Source of the DNA: an uncultured Dysgonomonas sp.
GTDB taxonomy: Bacteria; Bacteroidota; Bacteroidia; Bacteroidales; Dysgonomonadaceae
Reading direction: 5' to 3'
Assembly (NCBI GenBank): GCA_937875275.1
Contig: CALNCC010000072.1
Coordinates: 1 to 11,707, forward strand
DNA: 11,707 bases
Under the pieces are notes generated by a model. The model had not been told where the DNA came from. It ran no database searches and saw only the letters and a list, made by a program, of their open reading frames with translations. The position numbers and the translations under genes were made by a program. Below are positions 1 through 7,811 of this stretch, piece after piece (the stretch's first letter is position 1; the number at the start of each line of letters is the position of its first letter).

Positions 1-368
1 AATGCCGCACCTAAACGGTTTTTCGGCAACATACCTTTCACCACTTTCAACATCAAGCGGTCAGCACCTTTTTCCATCAATCTCGCCGGAGTCATCTCGC
101 GTTGTCCTCCAGGATAACCTGTATAGCTCAAATATACACGATCGTTCCATTTGTTTCCTGTTAGAACGACTTTGTCTGCATTAATGATAACTACGTTATC
201 ACCGCAGTCTACATGAGGCGTATAGTTTGGTTTGTGTTTGCCTCTCAAAAGTATTGCAACTTTTGATGCAAGACGTCCCAAAGTTTGCCCTGTTGCGTCA
301 ACAACAACCCACTCTTTGTTTACTGTTGCTTTGTTCGCTGAAATGGTCTTATAACTTAAAGTATCCAC
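1..368 (-). CDS. rplM: 50S ribosomal protein L13, 3' end outside the window
   Basis: Structural protein of the large ribosomal subunit. The visible 122 codons begin MDTLSYKTISANKATV and continue through the L13 core: KEWVVVDATGQTLGRLAS near residues 17-35, a GKHKPNYTPHVDCGD segment near 43-58, and VYLSYTGYPGGQR near 79-92. The visible part ends at KNRLGAA, just before the usual last 30 or so residues of a protein of about 150 aa. The N-terminus matches the Bacteroidales form of L13. The start codon is GTG at 366-368; no in-frame ATG fits the family start better. In this order rpsI usually follows rplM, but it would lie beyond the left edge. The gene has its own promoter and a long structured leader, which would suit feedback control by a ribosomal protein; that regulatory idea is inference. 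Confidence 0.96.
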   Translation of the reverse strand, partial: MDTLSYKTISANKATVNKEWVVVDATGQTLGRLASKVAILLRGKHKPNYTPHVDCGDNVVIINADKVVLTGNKWNDRVYLSYTGYPGGQREMTPARLMEKGADRLMLKVVKGMLPKNRLGAA

Positions 369-413
369 TTACTTAATTTTTTAATTTGGTTAATGATTTG
401 TTTTCGCTCCCCT

Positions 414-449
414 ATTCTATCGCATGGCTCTAAGACTTCCATATAGAAT
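414..449 (-). promoter_or_regulatory. Hairpin in the 5' leader of rplM, candidate L13 autoregulatory element
   Basis: Read on the minus strand, ATTCTAT (449-443) pairs perfectly with ATAGAAT (420-414). Stacked inside it, ATGG (442-439) pairs with CCAT (427-424). This gives 11 Watson-Crick pairs with a three-base GCG bulge on the 3' side and an 11-base loop. A purine-rich AGGGGAGCG follows at once, and the GTG start is about 45 bases further on. The hairpin lies inside the transcript predicted from the promoter at 500-530. No U-tract follows it, so it is not a terminator. Bacterial L13 operons are often feedback-regulated through leader RNA. I have an unverified memory of an L13 leader motif described for Bacteroidia and have not matched this sequence to it. 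Confidence 0.5.
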
Positions 450-499
450 AAAACATTGAAAACCTTATTGTTATCTCTTCGATAATAATAATCGGCTCG

Positions 500-530
500 C
501 AAAGATACAATTTATCAGTGAATTAACAAA
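500..530 (-). promoter_or_regulatory. Bacteroidota-type promoter of rplM
   Basis: The minus strand carries TATCTTTG at 507-500, an exact match to the phylum's -7 consensus TAnnTTTG. A TTTG at 530-527 lies 19 bases upstream, matching the -33 element and its usual spacing. Transcription would start near 493-495, giving a leader of about 125 bases before the GTG of rplM. Confidence 0.7.
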
Positions 531-540
531 GAATGATACT

Positions 541-576
541 AAAAAAACAAGGTAATTATGATGATAAGGAATCCTT
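541..576 (-). terminator. Weak candidate terminator after the membrane-protein gene
   Basis: Directly at the stop codon (576-578), the minus strand reads AAGG (576-573), an inner TTAT-CATC-ATAA hairpin, then CCTT (552-549), followed by G and seven T (547-541). The stem is short, AT-rich and interrupted, so folding is doubtful. The T run and its position, just before the rplM promoter, are right for a terminator. Confidence 0.35.
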
Positions 577-2333
577 CATTTAACAATATATCCTTCTTTG
601 GCTCTAAATCCTTCTTGGAGCGAGGTTCCTCTTGCTTCGATACTACTAATATCTTGGAATTTTTTATGCAAACCACCAACTATACTGCTCGTTGCCGGTA
701 GCTTGTCAAAAGTGCAGGCACTTTCATGATCAGTAGTATATATGATCACCCCATTGCCGATATCTAATGGTTCGTATTCAATCTCCCAACCTTGCATTTT
801 TTCAACCAACAGTTGGGAATTATATGGCATTATCAGTAGCGAATATAATTGTGGTTTATCATTTCTAAGATCGACATAACCTGCATAATAATACATTTGT
901 TTGCCGAAAACGAGGAAAGACAAAACCGTCAAACCTAAGACAACTATCTTTTTTAAAATATTTTTCTCCGATTTATTTTCAGAAAAGAATAAGCATATAG
1001 TCAATCCAACTAACCCGAACATCACACCTCCCACAAAACGAAAATCGGGTGCAACCAAGTACCAATAAACAATATAAAGAGATAAGGCAGTATATATAAA
1101 GATATAAGTAGGATGGATTTTTCGACGCTTTATCAGATTGTATATAATAGAAAGTGGCGACAGACATACTACCAAATAGATAAGCATGATTGTATAACGG
1201 TTCAGTAAGTACATTTTGGACGTCGCTATCGGATTGCTGGCAAAGCGATCTAAAATCATTGTGCCCACAAATTCCCATTGAGCATATTCGCGGATGTATT
1301 CTTTTTGCGCCAAAGCGACACTCGTCGGCACTTCCCAATCGAAGGAGAATAAATCGATCTCCGGCAAGGGGTAAATAAGGTATCCGGAGATTATAACATT
1401 CCGAACCAACCAAGGGAGCACACACAAAACGGCAACAATCAACAGAAATAGCAGACTCTTATACTCTTTTCGTCTCAGTATGCTAACAAGAATATACAAA
1501 CTCAACAGACAAAGAGGGGCTACCGATATCTTGAATGTGAGTAAAACTACCGGCAAACAAAAATACAAGAGCGCCGAATCCTTCAACGAATCGGGATACA
1601 ATATAAGGCGAGCAATTAAATAGAATATGATGACATTCGGAACAACATCTGTTGATGTGTTCATTATGTTATTCATCGATATCAGAATATACAAAAAGTA
1701 TAATATGAAAATAGTTGTCGACTTGGCATCGAACTTCCGTTTCACCAGTTCGGATAATATCCAGCCCATCAGCATGAGTACAAACAATAGTTGGAAAGGA
1801 TATATTGCTTCGCCGAGCAGAAAACGGAAAGAAAATACGGCACTAATTAATAAATAGTTAGAGTTGAAACCAAAACGATCTTCAAGGTTTGCCAATCCAT
1901 ATACTGCCGAATACTTTTCGTTCCAATGGATATTCTGATAATGATAGTACATAGAATCGAAATTGGGAACAAGCCACAATGACATTATCACAAAAGACGA
2001 AAAAACGAGGACTATAATTCCCCATTCAAGTATCGACAAACGACAAATCTTCTGCTTCACATTTGAACAGAATCGCCGTAATTTGGGAAGATTGACAGCC
2101 CAATAGACAAGAGACAGTAGAATGAAACCGAAAAGAAGGTAATGATTGGACGGTAACCAAATAGAAAGCACAGAAACCAATATCGAAAATGGGGCTATGC
2201 TTATAAAAAACTGATCGAATAGATTATAAGTTTCGTTTCTGCTGCACGTCTTATTATAAGAGGAGATGAACAGATCCCCTAAAGTAACGAAAATGAATAA
2301 GATAACCGTCCACGACAGCAGAATCGCCAACAT
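576..2333 (-). CDS. Polytopic membrane protein resembling the LIC_10190 family (GT-C-like)
   Basis: A 585-aa integral membrane protein with roughly a dozen hydrophobic segments over residues 1-475 and a soluble C-terminal tail of about 100 residues. No biochemical function is known to me. Family-like landmarks are NFDSMYYH at 124-131 (acidic D126 and H131 after a membrane helix), GLANLEDRFGFNSN at 146-159, PWLVRNVIISGYLIYP at 307-322 and APDFRFVGG at 428-436. The tail ends with an ARGTSLQEGF segment. I know this set from proteins named LIC_10190 family membrane protein, which resemble GT-C polyprenyl-phosphate-sugar glycosyltransferases (D126 would sit where GT-C enzymes keep a catalytic acid). 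Assignment is by remembered motif similarity only. ATG is at 2331-2333, 12 bases after the thyA stop, so the gene is probably the last of the pyrG-yidC-thyA operon. An O-antigen or capsule polymerase or flippase is less likely. Confidence 0.75.
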   Translation of the reverse strand: MLAILLSWTVILFIFVTLGDLFISSYNKTCSRNETYNLFDQFFISIAPFSILVSVLSIWLPSNHYLLFGFILLSLVYWAVNLPKLRRFCSNVKQKICRLSILEWGIIVLVFSSFVIMSLWLVPNFDSMYYHYQNIHWNEKYSAVYGLANLEDRFGFNSNYLLISAVFSFRFLLGEAIYPFQLLFVLMLMGWILSELVKRKFDAKSTTIFILYFLYILISMNNIMNTSTDVVPNVIIFYLIARLILYPDSLKDSALLYFCLPVVLLTFKISVAPLCLLSLYILVSILRRKEYKSLLFLLIVAVLCVLPWLVRNVIISGYLIYPLPEIDLFSFDWEVPTSVALAQKEYIREYAQWEFVGTMILDRFASNPIATSKMYLLNRYTIMLIYLVVCLSPLSIIYNLIKRRKIHPTYIFIYTALSLYIVYWYLVAPDFRFVGGVMFGLVGLTICLFFSENKSEKNILKKIVVLGLTVLSFLVFGKQMYYYAGYVDLRNDKPQLYSLLIMPYNSQLLVEKMQGWEIEYEPLDIGNGVIIYTTDHESACTFDKLPATSSIVGGLHKKFQDISSIEARGTSLQEGFRAKEGYIVK

Positions 2334-2345
2334 ATTCTTTTCTAT

Positions 2346-3140
2346 TTAGATAGCCACAATCCCTTTTATATGAGGGTGTGGATCGTAATCTTCAAGAACA
2401 AAATCTTCATATTTAAAGTCGAAGATGCTTTTCACATCAGGATTTATCTTCATCGTGGGCAAACTACGCGGCTCGCGGCTCAATTGCAGTTTCACTTGTT
2501 CGAGATGATTAGAATAGATATGCGCATCGCCAAGAGTGTGTACAAAATCTCCAGCTTCGAGTCCTGTAACTTGCGCCATCATCTTCAACAATAAAGCATA
2601 GGATGCGATATTGAACGGAACTCCTAAAAACACGTCTGCGCTGCGCTGATAGAGTTGTAAACTCAGTCTGCCATTTGCCACATAGAACTGAAAAAAAGCA
2701 TGGCACGGAGGCAGATTCATGTTAGAAAGATCGCCCACATTCCACGACGACACAATTATACGACGCGAATCGGGATTGTTTTTTATGGTATCTACAACCT
2801 CCGATATCTGATCCACACATCCACCCTTATAGTCGGGCCACGAACGCCACTGATAACCGTAAATATGACCTAAGTCTCCTTTTTCGTCAGCCCATTCGTT
2901 CCAAATGCGAACACCATTATCTTGAAGATATTTGATATTTGTATCGCCCGCCAAAAACCACAACAACTCGTATATAATAGACTTTAAGTGCAACTTCTTA
3001 GTTGTCAACAAAGGAAATCCTTCCGACAGATTATATCTGCTCTGATGCCCAAAGACGCTTATTGTCCCTGTACCCGTACGATCTTCTTTGTGAACACCTT
3101 CTGTCAGTATGCGGTCTATTATATCGAGATATTGCTTCAT
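2346..3140 (-). CDS. thyA: Thymidylate synthase
   Basis: Cytoplasmic enzyme that methylates dUMP to dTMP using 5,10-methylenetetrahydrofolate, releasing dihydrofolate. At 264 aa it has the same length as E. coli ThyA. The catalytic cysteine is C146 in LPPCHAFFQFYV. The folate- and dUMP-binding segments are intact: EDRTGTGT at 19-26, WFLAGDTN at 61-68, IYGYQWRSW at 93-101 and the phosphate-binding arginines in SRRIIVSSWN at 125-134. QRSADVFLGVPFNIASYALL lies near 165-184 and the C-terminus ends in GIVAI. The ATG is 15 bases after the yidC stop, so co-transcription with pyrG and yidC is likely; pyrG and thyA both serve pyrimidine nucleotide supply. The common partner folA (dihydrofolate reductase) is not next to it: a membrane-protein gene follows instead. 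Confidence 0.98.
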   Translation of the reverse strand: MKQYLDIIDRILTEGVHKEDRTGTGTISVFGHQSRYNLSEGFPLLTTKKLHLKSIIYELLWFLAGDTNIKYLQDNGVRIWNEWADEKGDLGHIYGYQWRSWPDYKGGCVDQISEVVDTIKNNPDSRRIIVSSWNVGDLSNMNLPPCHAFFQFYVANGRLSLQLYQRSADVFLGVPFNIASYALLLKMMAQVTGLEAGDFVHTLGDAHIYSNHLEQVKLQLSREPRSLPTMKINPDVKSIFDFKYEDFVLEDYDPHPHIKGIVAI

Positions 3141-3155
3141 TATTTATTCAGTCGT

Positions 3156-5045
3156 TTATCGTTTTCTTTTTGTGCTATTAGTTTTGTTTTTAGCTTGTTG
3201 CTGCTGAATTCGTTGAGCCTCTTCGAGACGAGCCATAAAACCTGATTTCTTTTTCGGTTTCTTTTTGTTCTCCTGCAACTTAGCCAAAAGCTTTTCTTCG
3301 TTAACGAAATATCTGAAACCAAGTGTCAACAAGATTGTTATCAATAACGACAAGAAATAGTAATATGTCAATCCTGAAGGATAATCATTCAACACAAACA
3401 AGAACACCAATGGCATCAAGTACATCATCCATTTCATTCCCGGCATTTGTTGTTGTCCGGTATTAGTCATTTCCATATTGAATTTCGTATAGATGATGTT
3501 TGTTATAGTCATCAGTATACAGAACAAACTCAAATGCGTACCGATCAATGGAATAGCTGTACCCCACTCTATTATGGCATCATATGTAGAAAGGTCTTCT
3601 GCCCAAAGGAAACTTTGGTGTCTCAACTCTATCGCATTAGGAAAAAACGAGAATAAAGCAATCAATATCGGCATCTGCAACAACATAGGCACACACCCAC
3701 TCATCGGATTCACTCCCACCTTTCGGTACAATGCCATCACGGCTTGCTGTTTCTCCATTGCTTGTTCCTGTTTCGGATATTTTTCATTTATCTCCTCTAT
3801 CTCAGGACGCAGCACGCGCATCTTAGCAGATGACATAAACGACTTGTATGTCAACGGAGCTATCACAATCTTAACGATAATAGTCAACAATAGAATAACC
3901 AATCCCATTGATAACCCTGAGGAGCTCAACATATTGAACAATGGGATAATAAGATATTGATTTATCCAGCGGAAAAGAGACCACCCAAGCGGCACAAGTT
4001 TATCCAAATCTAATTGCTGTTTAATTTCCGTTACCCCTTCGTCATAGCTGCGAAGAGACGAGAAATGCAATGGCCCCATGTAATAGCGGAAACCTACACT
4101 CATCGATTTCTCTGCACCATCATACACAGGAGGTATAAATAAACCGGCATCCATAGATTTCAGATATTCTTCCGAACTTAACATTTTTGAATCTAAAAGC
4201 ACATTCTTGAACTCATCGTCAGCAATAAGGATTGTCGCAAAAAACTGGTTTTTGAACGCGACCCATTTTGTCGGCTCTGTAGCTTCCCGTTTGTCGTTAC
4301 TACTCTCACTCAACTCATCAACATCTCCACCTACATATTTGTGATAGATACGAGAATAGCGTTGTTCGTTCGAAATGCTTTTTTCGAAGCGTCTCAAATC
4401 CTGAGTCCAATTGAATTCGAACATCTCGGCATAATCGCGATGCAGGTATTCTTCCATTCCTACAACTTTAACATCAAATTTTACCATATAGTCGTCCGAA
4501 GGCAACTGGTATATGAAGTCAATATATTGAGTCGGGGAATATGCATAATGCATTGTCAACGAGTTGTCTGCCTCAGATACAATCGGAGTAAAATCAAGGT
4601 CTGCCGTACGCAGCATTTGTCCGGATTTGCTCTTCAGCAACAAATAAAATTTGGTGTCGTTGTCAAATACAAGGAGAGAATCTTGCTTATAATCTGAATG
4701 ACCCTTGATCTGAGAGCGAAGCATTTTTGCACCCTTAGTTGAGAAATCGATTTTCAGTTTCGAATTTTCGAGGGTAATAATCTGTTCAGGAACATTCACT
4801 ATCTGAGGTTGTTCTGCACTCAAAGTATCTACCTGAGGTTGCGCAAAGAAATTTTCAACGCTATCTTTTTTCGGAATGAAGGAAGATGGCTCAGACTGTT
4901 TTATTTCTGCTGATCTTATCGAATCTTTGAGGTGCGACTCTGTCCGTTCTTTAGCTTCGTTTTCTGCCGTTTTACTCGAATACATAGAGAACCCGAATAA
5001 TAGGGCTGCAATAAGAATAAAACCGATAATGGTATTTTTGTCCAT
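3156..5045 (-). CDS. yidC: Membrane protein insertase YidC (Oxa1/Alb3 family)
   Basis: Inner-membrane insertase that helps place membrane proteins in the bilayer, alone or with SecYEG. It has 629 residues from the ATG at 5043-5045; the codon just before it is TTG, which I do not use. The N-terminal anchor is about residues 4-22. A charged linker follows, then the large periplasmic domain (about 85-345), typical of Gram-negative YidC. The conserved five-helix insertase core spans about 370-580, with PLTYKSFMSSAKM at 397-409 and GVNPMSGCVPMLLQMPILIALF at 444-465. The position of the groove arginine of E. coli (R366) is a lysine here (K392). The tail is strongly basic (KKKPKKKSG, final TKRKR), as in YidC proteins that contact ribosomes. 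It follows pyrG by 39 bases, an order I associate with Bacteroidales. Confidence 0.97.
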   Translation of the reverse strand: MDKNTIIGFILIAALLFGFSMYSSKTAENEAKERTESHLKDSIRSAEIKQSEPSSFIPKKDSVENFFAQPQVDTLSAEQPQIVNVPEQIITLENSKLKIDFSTKGAKMLRSQIKGHSDYKQDSLLVFDNDTKFYLLLKSKSGQMLRTADLDFTPIVSEADNSLTMHYAYSPTQYIDFIYQLPSDDYMVKFDVKVVGMEEYLHRDYAEMFEFNWTQDLRRFEKSISNEQRYSRIYHKYVGGDVDELSESSNDKREATEPTKWVAFKNQFFATILIADDEFKNVLLDSKMLSSEEYLKSMDAGLFIPPVYDGAEKSMSVGFRYYMGPLHFSSLRSYDEGVTEIKQQLDLDKLVPLGWSLFRWINQYLIIPLFNMLSSSGLSMGLVILLLTIIVKIVIAPLTYKSFMSSAKMRVLRPEIEEINEKYPKQEQAMEKQQAVMALYRKVGVNPMSGCVPMLLQMPILIALFSFFPNAIELRHQSFLWAEDLSTYDAIIEWGTAIPLIGTHLSLFCILMTITNIIYTKFNMEMTNTGQQQMPGMKWMMYLMPLVFLFVLNDYPSGLTYYYFLSLLITILLTLGFRYFVNEEKLLAKLQENKKKPKKKSGFMARLEEAQRIQQQQAKNKTNSTKRKR

Positions 5046-5084
5046 CAATCTATATTATTTATTAAATTAAGTTTGTTTTTTATA

Positions 5085-6692
5085 TTACTTTTTATTTTCC
5101 ACTACTGCCTTCACAAAACTAAGGAATAACGGATTAGGAGATATTACAGTACTGTTATATTCCGGATGGAACTGCACTCCGAGAAACCATTTTTTCTCAG
5201 GTATTTCTACCACTTCCACCAACCCTGTTTCAGGATTGATGCCGGTGCATCTCATCCCCGATTTTTCAAATTCATCTCGGTAATCTTCGTTAAATTCGAA
5301 ACGATGACGATGACGTTCCTGTATTTTTTCTTTTCCATATGCCTCATACACCTTCGATCCTTTCAGCAAAGTACAATTATATGCACCAAGACGCATCGAT
5401 CCGCCCATGTTGGTTACAGTCTTTTGTCCCTCCATCAGGTCGATAACCTTAAACGGAGTATGCGGATTCATTTCTGTCGAATTGGCTTCTTCAAGTTTCA
5501 GTACGTTGCGTGCATATTCGATAACCATACACTGCATGCCCAAGCATATCCCAAATGTTGGTACATCATTTTCTCTGGCATATTTCAATGAAAGAAATTT
5601 ACCCTCAATACCACGTTGTCCAAATCCCGGAGCAATTACAATACCATCCATCGAGGATAGTGTATTCGCTACATTTTCGGCTGTTATTTTGTCTGAATGG
5701 ATAAATTGCAAATCGAGTTTACGTTCGTTGTATGTCGCAGCTTGCAACAACGACTCGTTTATAGATTTATACGCATCGGGGAGTTCGACATATTTACCCA
5801 CCAATCCGATACGCAGTGTTTCTTTAGCATTTTTCTTTTTGTCCAAGAAGTTGCGCCAGTCTTTCATTGCCGGCTTTTCTTTTATTGGCATATTCAGCTT
5901 GCGAAGGATTATTTCATCCATTTTCTGCTCTTGCATCAACAATGGCACTTCGTATATTGTAGGCACATCTACCGACTGCATAACTGCATCTGCCTCGACA
6001 TTACAAAACAAAGCCACCTTGCGCAGTATATCTTTATTCAATCGATGTTCGGTTCTCAACACCAACATATCCGGCTGCACACCTTCCGACTGAAGCTGCT
6101 TTACGGAATGTTGTGTCGGTTTGGTTTTCACTTCCTTGGCGGCAGCAATGTACGGCACATAGGTAAGATGTACACACAAACAGTTACGTCCGAGTTCCCA
6201 ACGTAATTGACGAACGCTTTCGATAAACGGAAGCGACTCTATATCCCCGACTGTACCACCGATCTCTGTTATCACAAAATCATAATCATATTTTGTACCC
6301 AACAGTTTGATATTTCTTTTTATTTCGTCCGTTATGTGAGGAACGATCTGCACGGTCTTACCTAAATAGTCTCCCTTACGTTCTTTGTTGATTACATTCT
6401 GATAGATTCGTCCGGTAGTGATATTATTATCCTTATGTGTAGGCGTATTGAGGAAGCGCTCGTAATGACCTAAGTCAAGATCGGCTTCGTGCCCGTCTAC
6501 GGTAACATAGCATTCTCCATGTTCGTATGGATTCAATGTTCCCGGATCTATATTGATGTACGGATCCAACTTCTGTATAGTTACTTTATAACCTCTTTCC
6601 TGTAATAGTTTCCCTAAAGAAGCTGCGATTATTCCTTTTCCCAAAGATGATATTACACCACCTGTAACAAAAATGTACTTAGTATCAGCCAC
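5085..6692 (-). CDS. pyrG: CTP synthase
   Basis: Cytoplasmic enzyme that aminates UTP to CTP using ATP and glutamine-derived ammonia. It has 535 residues. The N-terminal synthetase domain (about 1-270) has the P-loop-like GGVISSLGKG at 11-20, QKLDPYINIDPGTLNP at 40-55, EHGECYVTVDGHEADLDLGHYERF at 57-80 and ITEIGGTVGDIES at 141-153. The glutamine amidotransferase domain (about 295-530) keeps the full triad: C383 in GICLGMQ, with H509 and E511 in FHPEY. The start is GTG at 6690-6692; the nearest upstream ATG is in another frame with an immediate stop. It is the first gene of a likely pyrG-yidC-thyA-membrane-protein operon with a promoter-like element about 40 bases upstream. A transcription attenuator of the Gram-positive pyrG type is not evident in the roughly 30-base leader. 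Confidence 0.98.
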   Translation of the reverse strand: MADTKYIFVTGGVISSLGKGIIAASLGKLLQERGYKVTIQKLDPYINIDPGTLNPYEHGECYVTVDGHEADLDLGHYERFLNTPTHKDNNITTGRIYQNVINKERKGDYLGKTVQIVPHITDEIKRNIKLLGTKYDYDFVITEIGGTVGDIESLPFIESVRQLRWELGRNCLCVHLTYVPYIAAAKEVKTKPTQHSVKQLQSEGVQPDMLVLRTEHRLNKDILRKVALFCNVEADAVMQSVDVPTIYEVPLLMQEQKMDEIILRKLNMPIKEKPAMKDWRNFLDKKKNAKETLRIGLVGKYVELPDAYKSINESLLQAATYNERKLDLQFIHSDKITAENVANTLSSMDGIVIAPGFGQRGIEGKFLSLKYARENDVPTFGICLGMQCMVIEYARNVLKLEEANSTEMNPHTPFKVIDLMEGQKTVTNMGGSMRLGAYNCTLLKGSKVYEAYGKEKIQERHRHRFEFNEDYRDEFEKSGMRCTGINPETGLVEVVEIPEKKWFLGVQFHPEYNSTVISPNPLFLSFVKAVVENKK

Positions 6693-6731
6693 GATTATCC
6701 TGTTTTATTATTGCATAAAATTTCGAAAGTA

Positions 6732-6739
6732 CAAAAATA
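6732..6739 (-). promoter_or_regulatory. Promoter -7 element of pyrG
   Basis: The minus strand reads TATTTTTG here, matching the Bacteroidota -7 consensus TAnnTTTG. Transcription would start near 6725, leaving a leader of about 30 bases before the GTG of pyrG. The -33 region offers only a T-run (TTTTTCGG), not a clean TTTG. The position directly downstream of a good terminator supports a new transcription start. Confidence 0.5.
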
Positions 6740-6796
6740 TAAAATTTATTCCGAAAAACGCCTCTTATTCAGCTTTAGAATATTTTTAACTACAAC

Positions 6797-6821
6797 AAAA
6801 AAGGATGTTTTCACAAACACC
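6797..6821 (-). terminator. Rho-independent terminator after pldA
   Basis: The minus strand folds as GG-TGTTT, loop GTGA, AAACA-(T bulge)-CC, followed directly by six T (6802-6797). This is seven base pairs with one bulge and a U-tract, about 30 bases after the pldA stop. It separates the tpiA-to-pldA block from pyrG. Confidence 0.62.
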
Positions 6822-6852
6822 CACACGCCACACCATTTTGGAGAAGTACAGC

Positions 6853-7806
6853 CTAAAAAATGGAATAAAAATCGGGTTTTATCACTATCCCCATACGAAT
6901 ACGTTGCCTATATTGGTTATAGTCGATCAGCGATTCTCCGTATCCATCATAGTATTCGACAAACAGATGTTGGTTTTCATTATCGAACAAACGAACGGAT
7001 AACTGGAGCGCGACATTGACATCAAAAAAACCGCTTGTGCGTTTTGTTATGATGCAGCTTGCATTATACTTTCTCCTCGGACTCGAATAAGTAAATGCTG
7101 TCATGCCATATCCACTGTAGTCGGTTATATCTCGGTTGTTCTCTCCATCCACGATAGGAATCCAAAATTTCGACTGCAAAATCCATCTATCACGGAATAT
7201 AAACATTGCATCGAATGTTATTTTGTTCCAACTTCGCGAACTTTCACCATCCTTTCCATTCGATTCGTGCTCTAACTGCAACCCTAACGCTCCTAAATAG
7301 CGATTGTTATATGTCAATAGTTTTCCGACCCCGATGGATGGGTTAAAGTTCAATTCAGTAAACGGAAAGGATTCTTGGAAAACGCCCCAAAAAGCCTTTT
7401 GCGTATAGGTAAGAAAAACATAGGTTTTAAAAGGCAACACACTGTTAGTCAATCGTTGACGTATACTCACCTGAAACTTTGCATCCGAGTTCCATTCGTC
7501 TTTTCTCCCGAATAACTCCGACCCTACGACAATATAATTATCCTTGTAGATACCAAACGAAGGATAACTGTCGAAAACCTTGATAAGACTATCGGCATGT
7601 GATAATTCTTTCGACGTTCCGAACATAGAACCGACTATTTGCCTTGCCTTATGCTCAAATTGTGTTCGGGTACTGTCCTCTTTTATATCTGCAAATAGCT
7701 CACGTCCCAAATTCGCAGAATCTGCTGTAACAACATCGTCCTGCGCCAAAACGGTATTGGCAAAGGAGACTAAAAGCAAAAGAAACACAACACCCTTATT
7801 TTTCAT
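6853..7806 (-). CDS. pldA: Outer-membrane phospholipase A
   Basis: An outer-membrane beta-barrel enzyme that hydrolyses acyl ester bonds of phospholipids reaching the outer leaflet. The 317-aa product has a signal peptide (hydrophobic 6-20, likely cleavage after LAQ near 22). It matches E. coli OMPLA along the barrel: YTQKAFWGVF at 134-143, HESNGKDGESSRSWN at 180-194, DITDYSGYG at 226-234 and YDGYGESLIDYN at 286-297. The catalytic triad H142-S144-N156 of mature E. coli OMPLA corresponds to H180, S182 and N194, with the same spacing. An extra N-terminal segment of about 70 residues precedes the barrel. The E. coli enzyme works as a calcium-dependent dimer; whether this one does cannot be read here. 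The ATG is 5 bases after the preceding cysteine-cluster gene, so the two are co-transcribed, and a terminator follows. Confidence 0.92.
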   Translation of the reverse strand: MKNKGVVFLLLLVSFANTVLAQDDVVTADSANLGRELFADIKEDSTRTQFEHKARQIVGSMFGTSKELSHADSLIKVFDSYPSFGIYKDNYIVVGSELFGRKDEWNSDAKFQVSIRQRLTNSVLPFKTYVFLTYTQKAFWGVFQESFPFTELNFNPSIGVGKLLTYNNRYLGALGLQLEHESNGKDGESSRSWNKITFDAMFIFRDRWILQSKFWIPIVDGENNRDITDYSGYGMTAFTYSSPRRKYNASCIITKRTSGFFDVNVALQLSVRLFDNENQHLFVEYYDGYGESLIDYNQYRQRIRMGIVIKPDFYSIF

Positions 7807-7811
7807 AAAAT

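Noticed and set aside
481..495. CGAT-ATCG inverted repeat near the start of the rplM leader
   Set aside because: Only four base pairs around a seven-base loop of A and T, which would arise by chance in AT-rich DNA.
979..1425. Minus-strand open frame of 148 codons within the membrane-protein gene
   Set aside because: It is a different frame of the same strand, fully inside the 585-aa gene, with no independent start context or domain.
3493..3960. Plus-strand open frame of 155 codons opposite the yidC core
   Set aside because: It is antisense to conserved insertase sequence and shows no protein family signal of its own.
5407..6093. Plus-strand open frame of 228 codons opposite pyrG, and another at 5697-6206
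   Set aside because: Both are antisense to strongly supported pyrG coding sequence, and their translations show no recognisable domain and are rich in serine, cysteine and histidine, as shadow frames often are.
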